Shown here: in pieces, positions 16,711-25,144 of the stretch
How the letters are laid out: each line of letters starts with the position of its first letter
Numbering within the stretch: position 1 is the stretch's first letter
Source of the DNA: RHKK01 sp964596245
GTDB lineage: Bacteria; Patescibacteriota; Patescibacteriia; 2-12-FULL-60-25
Direction: 5' to 3'
Length of the DNA: 64,000 nucleotides
Assembly (NCBI GenBank): GCA_964596245.1
Contig: CAZQSK010000001.1
Coordinates: 118,915-182,914 of the forward strand
Translations under genes and position numbers: made by a program
Notes under the pieces: generated by a model
The model's input: only the letters and a program-made list of their open reading frames with translations
The model's database searches: none
Told to the model about the DNA's origin: nothing

Positions 16711-18075
16711 ATGTCCTGGCTGTATGAACGGCGTTTTATCGAATCCGCGATCAGCGGACGCATCAAAGCCGAACGCTTCATGGGTCGTTGGACGGTGAGT
16801 GCGGGCGGAAACAGCCAGTCCTGCGCCTTGCTGGATTATCTTTGGAAAAACGCGTTTCGACGTATTCCGAGCGACGGACACATCAAACGCGTGTTGATGC
16901 TGGGTCTCGGAACCGGCTCCACGCTTCCGATCTACGCCAAGCGCTTTCCGGGAGCGCGTATTGTCGCAATCGAAAAAGATGAAGAGATGGTAAAGCTGAT
17001 GGACGCCTTCCATAAGCCGTGGAAAAAACTCACACGCCCCGAAGTATTGATTGGTGATGCACGGGAGATCCTCCCAACGCTCAAAGGAAGTTTTGATTTG
17101 ATCGTAAGCGACATGTTCGATGGTAAGCGCGTGGTCTTACCTCCCCTGCCTGATGTGACACACCTGCTTCATCCGCATGGATTCCTATTCGTGAATAGCT
17201 TTACCCAACCCGAAACGTTCAAGGCTTTTGAAACAGAACTCATCAAAGAAGAATGTTGGAAATTCAAGACCAACTGGGTCGCACTATTCCGACCCCATGG
17301 CGCCGGCGTGCTTGGAGACCAACTTCCCGAAGGGTATGCCTATTATGCAGGGGTCCCCGCGTATATCGAACGCGAATACGACAAAAAGAATTCTCGGCTT
17401 CAGCTCTTCTTTGGAGATTCAGAACCAAAACCAAAGCGAGGCAACGGATTACGCTTCATACTCTGGAACCCGACGACAGTCATAAAACCGCCGAGCGGAT
17501 GGCGACAATTCCCGATTGCGGGGCGAAGACGCAAAACCGGTTTTGCCAAAATCGAATCTGATGACGCGTATTGGGAACGCTGGTATCCGCAGGCGCAACG
17601 CCATCGCAGCGACTGGCTGAAGCAAAACGAGATTGAAGCCATCCGACCAACACTTGAAGAATATCTCGCCGCCTACGAACAAAGCGGTATGCGCATGGGC
17701 TTGGTACGAGCGTTCGGCGGATCATTGAAGCGTCGTGCCCAAACTCATCCTGGCCTCACTCGCCTCTTTGCCGCACGACGGAAATCGGACGGCAAAATGA
17801 TCGCCGGCTTGGCTGTCCTGGATATTCCGGAAACAAAAACAAGCGTACACATGACTTCATTCATCCATCCTGATGGCCGCAAAACTCCGGCCGGAACAGG
17901 ACTGATCGAAGAATGGTTCCGCGATTCGCAGCAGCGCGGGATGCGCTTTCTCGAATTTGATGGGTTTTGGGCTCCCGGTGATCCAAACGGGTGGCGAGGC
18001 TATTCTGCATTCAAATCACAATTCGGCGTTCACTTCATCCGCTATCCAAAACCCTTCTGGAAGATTATCCTGTAA
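16711..18075 (+). CDS. Fusion: spermidine-synthase-like methyltransferase + GNAT/FemAB-like domain
   Basis: 454 residues. The N-terminal part (about 50-220) is a Rossmann domain like spermidine synthase: motif I MLGLGTGSTLPIY, acidic residue in IVAIEKDEEM, IGDAREIL and DLIVSDMFDG. The C-terminal part (about 290-454) resembles the GNAT fold of FemAB-type peptidoglycan-bridge enzymes: a CoA/tRNA-type segment around GKMIAGLAVLD, SFIHPDGRKTPAGTGLIEEWF, and the ending FLEFDGFWAPGDPNGWRGYSAFKSQFG. Aminopropyl transfer versus methyl transfer cannot be decided from sequence. A polyamine- or amino-acid-linked wall modification is one guess. Confidence 0.7.
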   Translation: MSWLYERRFIESAISGRIKAERFMGRWTVSAGGNSQSCALLDYLWKNAFRRIPSDGHIKRVLMLGLGTGSTLPIYAKRFPGARIVAIEKDEEMVKLMDAFHKPWKKLTRPEVLIGDAREILPTLKGSFDLIVSDMFDGKRVVLPPLPDVTHLLHPHGFLFVNSFTQPETFKAFETELIKEECWKFKTNWVALFRPHGAGVLGDQLPEGYAYYAGVPAYIEREYDKKNSRLQLFFGDSEPKPKRGNGLRFILWNPTTVIKPPSGWRQFPIAGRRRKTGFAKIESDDAYWERWYPQAQRHRSDWLKQNEIEAIRPTLEEYLAAYEQSGMRMGLVRAFGGSLKRRAQTHPGLTRLFAARRKSDGKMIAGLAVLDIPETKTSVHMTSFIHPDGRKTPAGTGLIEEWFRDSQQRGMRFLEFDGFWAPGDPNGWRGYSAFKSQFGVHFIRYPKPFWKIIL

Positions 18076-18081
18076 GGCAAT

Positions 18082-19017
18082 ATGAAACGCCTTCTCTCCA
18101 CGCTCGCCGTATCGAGTGCTTTGCTTTTTCCAATGGCCACATTTGCCGCACCAAGCATTAGCGGAGTAACACCCACAACGGCGAATGCGAACTCGCCGGT
18201 CAACTTCTCAGCCAGTGTGAATTCGGCCGTGCCGATCCAATACTGCAATCTCTATGTCGACTTAGCCGATGTCGGCGCGATGACCGTGACCGGGGGCGTA
18301 GCGAGCAAGTCACACACCTTCACATCCGGTGGTTCGCGCATCGCCTTCGTCTTCTGTCGCGATACAAGCGGCGGCATGGCAGCCGGACCGAATACGGCGA
18401 TCTGGGTCGAAGGCGCTATTCAAAGCGCTCCCCCGCTTTCAAGTCCAACCCCAACACCTACCCCAACGCCTACACCGGCTCCGACACCAGCACCGGCACC
18501 AGCTCCCGCTCCGACACCAGCACCGGCACCAGCTCCGCTAACCGGAACTCCTCAATCACCCGACTCCTTCAAACTCTTCAAAACCGTTTGTCCGGAAAAC
18601 GTTGGAACAGACCATCCATGTAAGGCGGTCTACTACATTGGACGCGATGGAAAGCGTCACGCATTTCCTAATAGCCGCGTCTATTTTACCTGGTATCAAA
18701 ACTTCGACACTGTTGAAGAGGTCTCATTGGAAAAGCTGAGTTCATTCGGCCTTGGTCGAAATGTCACGTATCGTCCAGGCGTTCGCATGGTGAAATTCAC
18801 CACCGATCCGAAAGTATATGCCGTATCCCGCAGCGGTGAACTGCACTGGGTTAAAACCGAAGCAGCAGCCGTGAGTCTCTATGGTAGTGATTGGAATAAG
18901 AAAATCGACGACATCTCAGACGTATTCTTTACCAACTACATGTTTGGAACCGACATCAATATTGCGAGCGACTACTCAGTCACGAACGAAATAAACACCA
19001 ATCCCACATTCGATTAA
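18082..19017 (+). CDS. Secreted protein with Ig-like and CPR-type C-terminal surface domain
   Basis: 311 residues. Signal peptide to about residue 22, an Ig-like beta domain (SISGVTPTTANANSPVNFSASV to about 115) with Cys pairs, a linker of alternating PT and PA repeats (about 122-155), then the same C-terminal domain as in 13971-14843 (DHPCKAVYYIGRDGKRHAFP, NVTYRPG, TDPKVYAV, YGSDWNKKIDDI). The domain is preceded by another Cys (KTVCPENVG), so one disulfide per domain copy is likely. It is followed 4 bases later by a VKOR gene that could supply disulfide formation. Confidence 0.75.
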   Translation: MKRLLSTLAVSSALLFPMATFAAPSISGVTPTTANANSPVNFSASVNSAVPIQYCNLYVDLADVGAMTVTGGVASKSHTFTSGGSRIAFVFCRDTSGGMAAGPNTAIWVEGAIQSAPPLSSPTPTPTPTPTPAPTPAPAPAPAPTPAPAPAPLTGTPQSPDSFKLFKTVCPENVGTDHPCKAVYYIGRDGKRHAFPNSRVYFTWYQNFDTVEEVSLEKLSSFGLGRNVTYRPGVRMVKFTTDPKVYAVSRSGELHWVKTEAAAVSLYGSDWNKKIDDISDVFFTNYMFGTDINIASDYSVTNEINTNPTFD

Positions 19018-19021
19018 CCGT

Positions 19022-19432
19022 ATGGACGTCTTCGTCATTCTCTCCGTTCTGGCCGTCATCGGAATCGGCGAAACCCTGTACCTGATCCGCACACGTCATA
19101 AAGCCGAACAGCCTATCTGCCTGGTTGGCCATGATTGCACCAAAGTCCTGACGAGCAAGTACAACCGCATCTTCGGCATCCACAACGATGTTGCGGGCTT
19201 TCTGTTCTACATTGCCGCCCTCGCGTTAAGCATTGGCCTGATGATGAATGTTGGCGATACTCAACTCCTTCTATGGAGTCTTCGCATGCTGGTAGCTGGT
19301 GCCGCCTTGTTGTCGCTAGCACTCATCTATGTTCAATGGAAATTGATCAAGGCCTGGTGCACCTGGTGTCTGCTCTCAGCCTGCACGAACATCCTCATGG
19401 CCGCACTCCTCATCTACCAATTCATGCAATAA
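19022..19432 (+). CDS. VKOR-family disulfide-generating membrane protein
   Basis: 136 residues, four membrane helices. The VKOR loop Cys pair is in CLVGHDC and the active-site pair in CTWC before the last helix. Bacterial VKOR re-oxidises a thioredoxin-like partner with quinone, doing the job of DsbB. Many bacterial versions carry a fused thioredoxin domain; this one does not, so the partner must be elsewhere. Position right after a Cys-containing secreted protein suggests it services exported proteins of this cell. Confidence 0.85.
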   Translation: MDVFVILSVLAVIGIGETLYLIRTRHKAEQPICLVGHDCTKVLTSKYNRIFGIHNDVAGFLFYIAALALSIGLMMNVGDTQLLLWSLRMLVAGAALLSLALIYVQWKLIKAWCTWCLLSACTNILMAALLIYQFMQ

Positions 19433-19463
19433 AAAACCGCCCCATCCGGGGCGGTTTTTTTAT
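19431..19463. terminator. Bidirectional terminator
   Basis: Stem AACCGCCCC / GGGGCGGTT flanked by A-run and T-run, between the convergent VKOR and band-7 genes. Confidence 0.85.
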
Positions 19464-20209
19464 TTCTTCCCCCAGTTTTCAAACGCACGCATAATTTCGA
19501 GTGGTACCGCGAACACAATCGTGTTGGACTGGTCGCTCGAAATATCGTTAATCGAATTCAACGTACGCAAGTGCAAAGCAGCCGGATTTTCCGACAAGAT
19601 GCCTGCTGCTTTCTTCAAGTTATCCGCCGCAATCACTTCACCCTCTGAGCTGATGATAACGGCACGGCGTTCACGCTCAGCTTCAGCTTGTTTGGCAATG
19701 GTGCGCTGCATGTCTTCCGGCAACGAAATGTCCTTCAATTCCACGCTCTGCACTTCAATACCCCAAGCGGCGGTATGCGTTGCGACCAATTCCTTAATGC
19801 GATTCGACGCCTGATCACGATCAGACAAAAGCTCGTCGAGTGAGAGCTCACCCACCACATTACGCATCGTCGTCTGCGCAAGCTGCGAGACGGCGTTCCA
19901 GAAGTTTTCAACTTCGAGTACCGCTTTGCCTGCATCGACCACGCGATAGTAAATGACGGCGTTGATCTTACATGAGACGTTGTCCTTCGTGATCGCGTCC
20001 TGATACGGCACCTCCACCGCCTTAATGCGGATGTCCACCTTACTCATCGATTGGATGACGGGGATAACGATACGCCAACCCGGCTGCACCAATTTGTGGA
20101 AACGACCAAACATCAACTTCACGCCGCGCTGGTATTGGTTAACTTGACGCACGGTACTGAAAAACATGATCACACCCACGAAAAACAGAAACATGTAGAT
20201 AATTTCCAT
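19460..20209 (-). CDS. SPFH/band-7 membrane protein (slipin type)
   Basis: 249 residues. One N-terminal membrane helix (about 3-20), then a band-7 domain with the stomatin/slipin signatures QYQRGVKLMFGRF, PGWRIVIPVIQ, VSCKINAVIYYRV and GELSLDELLSDRD, then the helical WGIEVQSVELKDISLP and EAERERRAVIISSEGE. Slipins form membrane rings; they are often paired with an NfeD protease partner, not seen here. ATG 20209 is preferred over an upstream in-frame TTG; a TACCCT -10-like box lies about 8 bases upstream. Confidence 0.9.
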   Translation of the reverse strand: MEIIYMFLFFVGVIMFFSTVRQVNQYQRGVKLMFGRFHKLVQPGWRIVIPVIQSMSKVDIRIKAVEVPYQDAITKDNVSCKINAVIYYRVVDAGKAVLEVENFWNAVSQLAQTTMRNVVGELSLDELLSDRDQASNRIKELVATHTAAWGIEVQSVELKDISLPEDMQRTIAKQAEAERERRAVIISSEGEVIAADNLKKAAGILSENPAALHLRTLNSINDISSDQSNTIVFAVPLEIMRAFENWGKK

Positions 20210-20249
20210 ATGGCCCAAGGGTAGGGCCAAGCGTCCTAGCCGTCAAATC

Positions 20250-20279
20250 AAAATCCCGCCTGTTTAGGCGGGATTTTGT
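20250..20279 (-). terminator. Terminator of tRNA-Arg
   Basis: Stem AAAATCCCGCC / GGCGGGATTTT with a six-base loop, directly downstream of tRNA-Arg on the minus strand. Confidence 0.8.
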
Positions 20280-20354
20280 TGGTGCCCCCGGGAGGAATCG
20301 AACCTACATAAGCGGCTTAGAAGTCCGCTGTCTTATCCATTAGACGACGGGGGC
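20280..20354 (-). tRNA. tRNA-Arg (anticodon UCU)
   Basis: Acceptor GCCCCCG pairs with CGGGGGC, discriminator A, CCA encoded. Anticodon loop CTTCTAA gives UCU; T-loop GGTTCGATTCC. Confidence 0.93.
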
Positions 20355-20380
20355 ATGCAGGGCGGAAGATAATCGAAAAA

Positions 20381-21310
20381 TTACTTTTCGTCTATCGTCT
20401 TCCCGTGGAATGCTTTGTGCACCTCTCTCAATTGCTGGTTCGTGACGTGGGTATAAATCTGCGTGGTGGTGATGGATGAGTGTCCGAGCATCGCCTGCAC
20501 GCTTCTGATATCTGCGCCGTTCATGAGCAGGTCGGTCGCGAATGAATGTCTGAGGGTATGCGGCGAAACTTTTTTCGGAATGCCGGCCAACACAGAGTAA
20601 TATTTCACCAATCGTTCGATTGAGCGCGGGGTGAGCGCATTCACTTCCTTGTCCTCGCTCTTGGCACGGTCATGTCGCACAAACATATGCGGCACTTCAT
20701 CCTTTCTCATCTCCAAATACTTCTTAAGCGCATGCCTGGCTTGCTGCGAAAGGAATACCACGCGGGTCTTATCCCCTTTTCCGCGCACCGTGAACTCATC
20801 GCGCTCAAGATTGATCTGATTCTGTTTCAAATTCGCCAACTCGCTCACGCGCATCCCGGTTGAAAAAAACAATTCGAGAATCGCCTTGTCGCGCGCCTTC
20901 ACAATCGGAGCAAGCTCGGACTTTTCCGGAGCTTCAAGCATGCGCTGAAGGTCGTTGCCATCAAGAAACGCGACATCGCGCGAGCCTTGTTTAGCGAGCT
21001 CGATTTTTTCCGGTGCCATAGTCTTAATGTCCCGGCGTGCCAAAAACTTCAAAAACGATCGCAAGGCGATGAGATGATAGTTCTGCGTCGTCTTCTTCAA
21101 TGTTCCCTCGCCACGTGATTCAAGTCGGTTCAAGTACAAACGGAATTGATGGATGCTATCTGGGGTGATGTCCGCCGGATCAGGGTCCTTGGCCCAGGTG
21201 ATAAAGCGCTGAAGATAAAACTGATAATTACGAACCGTAAGCGCCGAGCGGCCTTTTTCCACTTCAAGATACTCGAGAAAGGTGCGCAGGTGAGTGGAAA
21301 GTTTTGCCAT
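20381..21310 (-). CDS. Tyrosine recombinase, XerC/XerD type
   Basis: 309 residues. N-terminal SAM-like core-binding domain (about 5-95), then the catalytic domain with all expected residues: Arg154 (TGMRVSEL), Lys178 (RGKGDKTR), His251 and Arg254 (HTLRHSFATD), His277 (MLGHSS) and Tyr286 (TTQIYTH). Length and motifs fit a chromosome-dimer resolvase rather than a phage integrase. ATG 21310 is chosen because TACTAT lies six bases upstream. It is transcribed away from two GC-rich island genes that begin about 90 bases downstream of its start. Confidence 0.92.
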   Translation of the reverse strand: MAKLSTHLRTFLEYLEVEKGRSALTVRNYQFYLQRFITWAKDPDPADITPDSIHQFRLYLNRLESRGEGTLKKTTQNYHLIALRSFLKFLARRDIKTMAPEKIELAKQGSRDVAFLDGNDLQRMLEAPEKSELAPIVKARDKAILELFFSTGMRVSELANLKQNQINLERDEFTVRGKGDKTRVVFLSQQARHALKKYLEMRKDEVPHMFVRHDRAKSEDKEVNALTPRSIERLVKYYSVLAGIPKKVSPHTLRHSFATDLLMNGADIRSVQAMLGHSSITTTQIYTHVTNQQLREVHKAFHGKTIDEK

Positions 21311-21316
21311 GACCAA

Positions 21317-21322
21317 ATAGTA
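21317..21322 (-). promoter_or_regulatory. -10 box for leaderless recombinase transcript
   Basis: TACTAT, six bases before ATG 21310 on the minus strand. Confidence 0.5.
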
Positions 21323-21396
21323 CTCCTATCTCCAAGTGTCGCAAAACCCATTGACAAACGACGCTTATTCTGATGGGCTGCAGCCGGAGGTGCACT

Positions 21397-21942
21397 TTGG
21401 CAACCATCATTTCGGACGAAGAGCTCAAGCGCCTCACGACCCTCTTGGTGGGGAAGGCGTACAAGGGCGAGAGGGAGAAGCGCGACCCCGTGCTTCTGCC
21501 CGGTTCCACGCTGTACAGGATCAAGGATCCGGCCGCGCCCGAACACTTCTTGCTCCAACACGTGTTCGGCGACGAGATCTCGTCGCGCGGCCAGGAGCTG
21601 CTCTATCTCTACAACAAGCACAGCCACTCGCCGCTGTGGCGGATGGTCCTCGACTACCGCTGGCATCCCACCACGCTCATCTCGACGGACGTCGACGAGA
21701 AGGAAGCGCGTACGTATCTCCAGCGCGCCCTGATCATGGGCGTCGACATGGACGAGCTGCTCAAGCCGCCGGACTTTCCGCTACGGGATCTCCCCGACAA
21801 GCTCATGTTCCGCTCGTCGATCGACGGAACTCTGCGCGACTTCAACGGTCAGCGCTACGTGCAGATCCGACGCCATGTCGGCGGCGGGATGTACAAGACG
21901 CATGAACTCTACCTGGGCGAAGTCCAGGGCGGAGTCTTCTGA
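21397..21942 (+). CDS. GC-rich island B: cytosolic protein of unknown function
   Basis: 181 residues, no family recognised. The best start is TTG 21397 (MATIISDEEL), because GGAGG lies six bases upstream at a textbook distance; an ATG at 21373 lies before that Shine-Dalgarno. There is no signal peptide and the protein is rich in charged residues, with the tracts PGSTLYRIKDPAAPEHFLL, YLYNKHSHSPLW and DVDEKEARTYLQ, and it ends GGGMYKTHELYLGE. Codons are strongly GC-ending (GAG, CTC, GAC), unlike the recombinase gene next door. TTGACA at 21351 could be a -35 box, but no good -10 follows. Its own short terminator follows. Confidence 0.65.
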   Translation: MATIISDEELKRLTTLLVGKAYKGEREKRDPVLLPGSTLYRIKDPAAPEHFLLQHVFGDEISSRGQELLYLYNKHSHSPLWRMVLDYRWHPTTLISTDVDEKEARTYLQRALIMGVDMDELLKPPDFPLRDLPDKLMFRSSIDGTLRDFNGQRYVQIRRHVGGGMYKTHELYLGEVQGGVF

Positions 21943-21963
21943 GCCTCACGGCTCTTTTTTTAT
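21941..21963 (+). terminator. Terminator of island B
   Basis: Stem GAGCC / GGCTC, loop TCAC, followed by seven T residues; begins at the stop codon. Confidence 0.75.
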
Positions 21964-21990
21964 TGCCAACTGATTGACTCTTCTTATAAA
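21963..21990 (+). promoter_or_regulatory. Promoter of island C
   Basis: TTGCCA, 16-base spacer, TATAAA; the -35 box overlaps the T-run of the preceding terminator. Confidence 0.55.
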
Positions 21991-22019
21991 TAATGCTTCC
22001 CTTAAGCACGAGGTGCCTC

Positions 22020-22514
22020 ATGCTGAATCGGATCGCGATCCTCTTCCTGTTCGCTCTCTTCACCCTGACTCCACTGGCCGCGAGCGCGCAGACCGTCTGC
22101 GTGGACTCGAACCCTACACGCATCGCCACGCCCACCGATCCGGTGACCGGACCGGCCACGCGTGCAGCGCTGATGGAGATCCCCTACGCCGAGCGCATGG
22201 CCGTGCTGAACGCCATCCTCGCGCGACTCGACATCCGCTGCGGTCACACGCTGCAGATCTCCGTGTCGCGCAGCGCCGACGGAACGACCTACGAGGTAGC
22301 CATGAGCTACGACCTCGGCCCGCCAACGGAGCCCAGCGAGCCGAGCGAAGTGCACATGTGCGCGGACTACGCGACCGTGGACGTGAACTACCTCGGACGC
22401 ACACCGCCCGTCTGCCCGTCACCCAGTCCAGGCTCGGTCCGTCCTTGCGGGACATCTCTCCTAGGAGTACTCCGCGAGATCTCCCTCTACGGCGATGCCG
22501 CCACTCCCTGCTAA
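22020..22514 (+). CDS. GC-rich island C: small secreted Cys-containing protein
   Basis: 164 residues, unrecognised. Signal peptide (RIAILFLFALFTLTPLAASA, cleavage before QTVC), then a mature region with about eight Cys residues and two hydrophobic strands (HTLQISVS, YEVAMSYDLG) and a Pro/Ser-rich C-terminal part. Start ATG 22020 is set by a GAGG Shine-Dalgarno inside CACGAGGT; the same octamer precedes island D. Third positions are nearly all G or C. It is flanked by its own promoter and terminator. Confidence 0.65.
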   Translation: MLNRIAILFLFALFTLTPLAASAQTVCVDSNPTRIATPTDPVTGPATRAALMEIPYAERMAVLNAILARLDIRCGHTLQISVSRSADGTTYEVAMSYDLGPPTEPSEPSEVHMCADYATVDVNYLGRTPPVCPSPSPGSVRPCGTSLLGVLREISLYGDAATPC

Positions 22515-22535
22515 CAAGCAGGTTATTTTTTTTAA
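22507..22535 (+). terminator. Terminator of island C
   Basis: Stem CCTGC / GCAGG, loop TAACAA (which includes the stop codon), followed by a T-run. Confidence 0.7.
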
Positions 22536-23953
22536 TACGCTCCCTTATTTTTCAAAACGGCCCACGGGGTTTTCAACAAAATGTAGAGATCAAGTAATGG
22601 TGACCAGTTTTCGATATACCAAGCATCAAGACGCACCTCATCTTCAAATTCGAGATCGGAACGTCCGCTGATTTGCGCCATGCCCGTCACTCCCGGCTTG
22701 ATGGCTAATACGCGACGATGATGCGGCTCATACTTCTCCACCTCGCGCGGTTGATGCGGACGCGGCCCAACCAAAGACATATCGCCCTTAAGTACGTTGA
22801 TGAACTGTGGCAGCTCATCAATCGACCAACGACGGATAAAACGTCCGATGGGCGTCACGCGCGGGTCATCACCAATTTTATAGACAGGCCCCTCTTTGAT
22901 CGATTTCTCTTTAATGAGCTTTTGCTCAAGCTTGAGTGCTGCCGCTCCTCCAAAGTCTTTGCCCGTACTCATGCGACGATACATCGAGCGCAGCTTCAGG
23001 AGATTAAAGTGACGCGCTCGTTCTCCTACGCGTTCGTTCTTAAAGATGAAGGGCCACCCATCCTCAATCAAAAGCCCGATAGCGAACACGATCAACAAAG
23101 GCGAAACGATGATCAGCAGGATGCTCGAAACAACAATGTCGAAGAGGCGCTTAAAAATACGGCCCCATCCGTCCAAAGGCGTGCGCTTTACTTGAATGAC
23201 CGGAATACCACCCGTCATGTCCATTTCCACGCGGGTGAATGTGGCTGAGAACAGGTCGGCGAGATAACGAAACTCCAAATGATTCTCCTCGGCGAACGCA
23301 ATCAACTTAAGCGCGAGCTCTTTATCGAGATTTGGATCTGCCAACAAGATCACATCCAGCTTTCCCTTGCGAGCCAGCGACAACAATTCTTTTCGAATCG
23401 AATCGTTCCACGTCTTGGCGCGCTGCGAAACCGAGATACCAATCCATGGCGCATCGCGATACAAAAGCGCCAAATCATCAGCCGCCTTACTCTGACCGAT
23501 AATAGCAATGTGCTGATGCCCGATATGTGCACGCAGCAATGTCTTGCGTACCAAGTGAAGGAAGAGACGAAAAAAACTCACGTACACGATGGCCAAGCCC
23601 CACACTGCCAAGACAAGAAAACGGGAGGTCTGCCACTCAAGACGGAAGAATACCGTCGCGATCACAATCATCGCACCGGCCGTACAAGCCAGAATGACAC
23701 GACCCAGCGTGTTCCAGGCGCGTCGACGGCTCAAGTTGTACAGCCCAGCCAAGGCAAACAGCGCCATCCAGATAAACGCGAAGAACACCGAGGCCGTCAG
23801 CCATCGGTCAAAAGGCACATCCGTCAAAATCGGACGGATGGCCGTGGCAAAACGCGAATAACGCAACGCGTACGCGGTGACAGCCGCTCCAACAAGTGCC
23901 AGAAAATCCAACGGAAGAAGGAGGAAGGCAAAGGTCAAATCCAGTCGGCGCAT
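22532..23953 (-). CDS. Polyprenyl-phosphate sugar-phosphotransferase (initiating glycosyltransferase)
   Basis: 473 residues with WbaP/WcaJ architecture: four N-terminal membrane helices (about 8-125), a Rossmann CoA-binding-like domain (about 145-245), a fifth membrane helix, then the catalytic bacterial sugar-transferase domain with KRLFDIVVSS, FKNERVGERARHFNLLKLRSM, RRWSIDELPQFINVLKGDMSLVG (split motif) and PRPHQP. It moves a hexose-1-phosphate to undecaprenyl phosphate to start polysaccharide or glycan assembly. It is divergent from two glycosyltransferases that probably act next in the pathway. Confidence 0.93.
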   Translation of the reverse strand: MRRLDLTFAFLLLPLDFLALVGAAVTAYALRYSRFATAIRPILTDVPFDRWLTASVFFAFIWMALFALAGLYNLSRRRAWNTLGRVILACTAGAMIVIATVFFRLEWQTSRFLVLAVWGLAIVYVSFFRLFLHLVRKTLLRAHIGHQHIAIIGQSKAADDLALLYRDAPWIGISVSQRAKTWNDSIRKELLSLARKGKLDVILLADPNLDKELALKLIAFAEENHLEFRYLADLFSATFTRVEMDMTGGIPVIQVKRTPLDGWGRIFKRLFDIVVSSILLIIVSPLLIVFAIGLLIEDGWPFIFKNERVGERARHFNLLKLRSMYRRMSTGKDFGGAAALKLEQKLIKEKSIKEGPVYKIGDDPRVTPIGRFIRRWSIDELPQFINVLKGDMSLVGPRPHQPREVEKYEPHHRRVLAIKPGVTGMAQISGRSDLEFEDEVRLDAWYIENWSPLLDLYILLKTPWAVLKNKGAY

Positions 23954-23963
23954 AACCTAGTTG

Positions 23964-23969
23964 ATTATA
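23964..23969 (-). promoter_or_regulatory. Extended -10 box of the phosphotransferase gene
   Basis: TGG-TATAAT on the minus strand, ten bases before ATG 23953. Confidence 0.6.
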
Positions 23970-23983
23970 CCACTCCCGCCCCC

Positions 23984-23989
23984 TAAACT
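23984..23989 (+). promoter_or_regulatory. -10 box for leaderless glycosyltransferase transcript
   Basis: TAAACT, six bases before ATG 23996. Confidence 0.55.
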
Positions 23990-23995
23990 CTTTTT

Positions 23996-25144
23996 ATGAC
24001 TCTGGTTGTGGCGCCCCATCGCGTCGAAACGCGTTCAGAACCGCGGCGCGTGGCTTTGGTCCATGACTACCTGGTGCAGGATGGTGGCGCCGAACGCCTG
24101 CTCCTCGCCTTGCACGAACTGTATCCGCGCGCGCCAATTTTTACCCTCTTCCATAATCCCCTGCGTACGCATCCCGGCTTCCGCGATGCCGACATCCGCG
24201 TGAGCCACTTGGACTCGCTCCCCTTCAGCCGCAAACATTATCAGTGGTATCTGCCCTTCATGCCTTCGGCGGTAGAGGCGTTTGATCTTACGCATTTCGA
24301 TTTGGTAATTAGTTCGTCTTCTACCTTTGCGAAGGGCATTATCGCGGCGCCCGAGGCTCTTCATATTTGCTACTGCCACACGCCGACACGTTTTTTGTGG
24401 CAGGAACGTGCGGGATACGTGAACGAACTTCCGCAACCGCGTTTCATCAAGCGCTTTGTTCCGCCGCTTTTGCATGTACTGCGTCAGTGGGATGCCATCG
24501 CGGCCCAACGCCCTGATGTGATGCTCGCCAATAGCCGCACCACGCAAAACCGCATTCGCCGCTACTACCAGCGCCCGTCGGAAATCATTTCTCCGCCCGT
24601 AGATATTGAGCGTATCCCGCTCTCGACACGCCCCGGAAATTACTGGCTCACCGGCGGTCGTCTTGTTGCCTACAAGCGCTTTGATTTGGTTGTACGCGCC
24701 TTTGCCAAACTCAATGTGCCGCTGAAGGTATTCGGCGAAGGTCCGGAGCTTGAGAAGCTGCGCCGCATGGCCGGCCCCAAAACGGAATTCCTCGGCCACA
24801 TCACGGACGAAGCCAAGATCCAGCTCTTCCGCGAAGCCATCGCTTTCCTGCATCCGCAAATTGAAGACTTTGGAATCACGGCCGTCGAGGCGATGGCAGC
24901 GGGTCGCCCTATCATTGCCTTTGGACAGGGTGGAGCGGCCGAAACCGTACTCGATGGCGTGACCGGAACCTTTTTTGAAGTGCAATGCTGGGAAGACGTC
25001 GGGAATGCAGCACTTCGTTTTGATCCTTCACGTTTTGATCCGCGTAAAATCCGCCAGCATGCAGAAACCTTTGGCAAACCTCGCTTCATGAATCAGATGC
25101 GCGAGCGCGTGGACCGTGCCTGGAACGATTTTCGTCGCGTATGA
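23996..25144 (+). CDS. GT4-family glycosyltransferase (WbaZ-like)
   Basis: 382 residues. GT-B fold: N-terminal acceptor domain with ALVHDYLVQDGGAERLL, HICYCHTPTRFLW and VMLANSRTTQNRI; C-terminal nucleotide-sugar domain with GGRLVAYKRFDLVV, FGEGPELEKL and the E-x7-E motif in EDFGITAVEAMAAG. It adds a sugar, probably mannose or similar, to the lipid-linked glycan begun by the neighbouring phosphotransferase. No signal or membrane helix. The stop overlaps the next ATG (ATGA at 25141). Confidence 0.92.
   Translation: MTLVVAPHRVETRSEPRRVALVHDYLVQDGGAERLLLALHELYPRAPIFTLFHNPLRTHPGFRDADIRVSHLDSLPFSRKHYQWYLPFMPSAVEAFDLTHFDLVISSSSTFAKGIIAAPEALHICYCHTPTRFLWQERAGYVNELPQPRFIKRFVPPLLHVLRQWDAIAAQRPDVMLANSRTTQNRIRRYYQRPSEIISPPVDIERIPLSTRPGNYWLTGGRLVAYKRFDLVVRAFAKLNVPLKVFGEGPELEKLRRMAGPKTEFLGHITDEAKIQLFREAIAFLHPQIEDFGITAVEAMAAGRPIIAFGQGGAAETVLDGVTGTFFEVQCWEDVGNAALRFDPSRFDPRKIRQHAETFGKPRFMNQMRERVDRAWNDFRRV

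Noticed and set aside
21351..21371. TTGACA as a complete promoter for island B
   Set aside because: The -35 is good but no acceptable -10 lies 16-18 bases downstream (TGGGCT), so I did not list it as a promoter.
21940..22540. Integron cassette or attC sites around islands B and C
   Set aside because: The hairpins here are ordinary short terminators with U-tracts; no attC-like long imperfect palindrome was seen.
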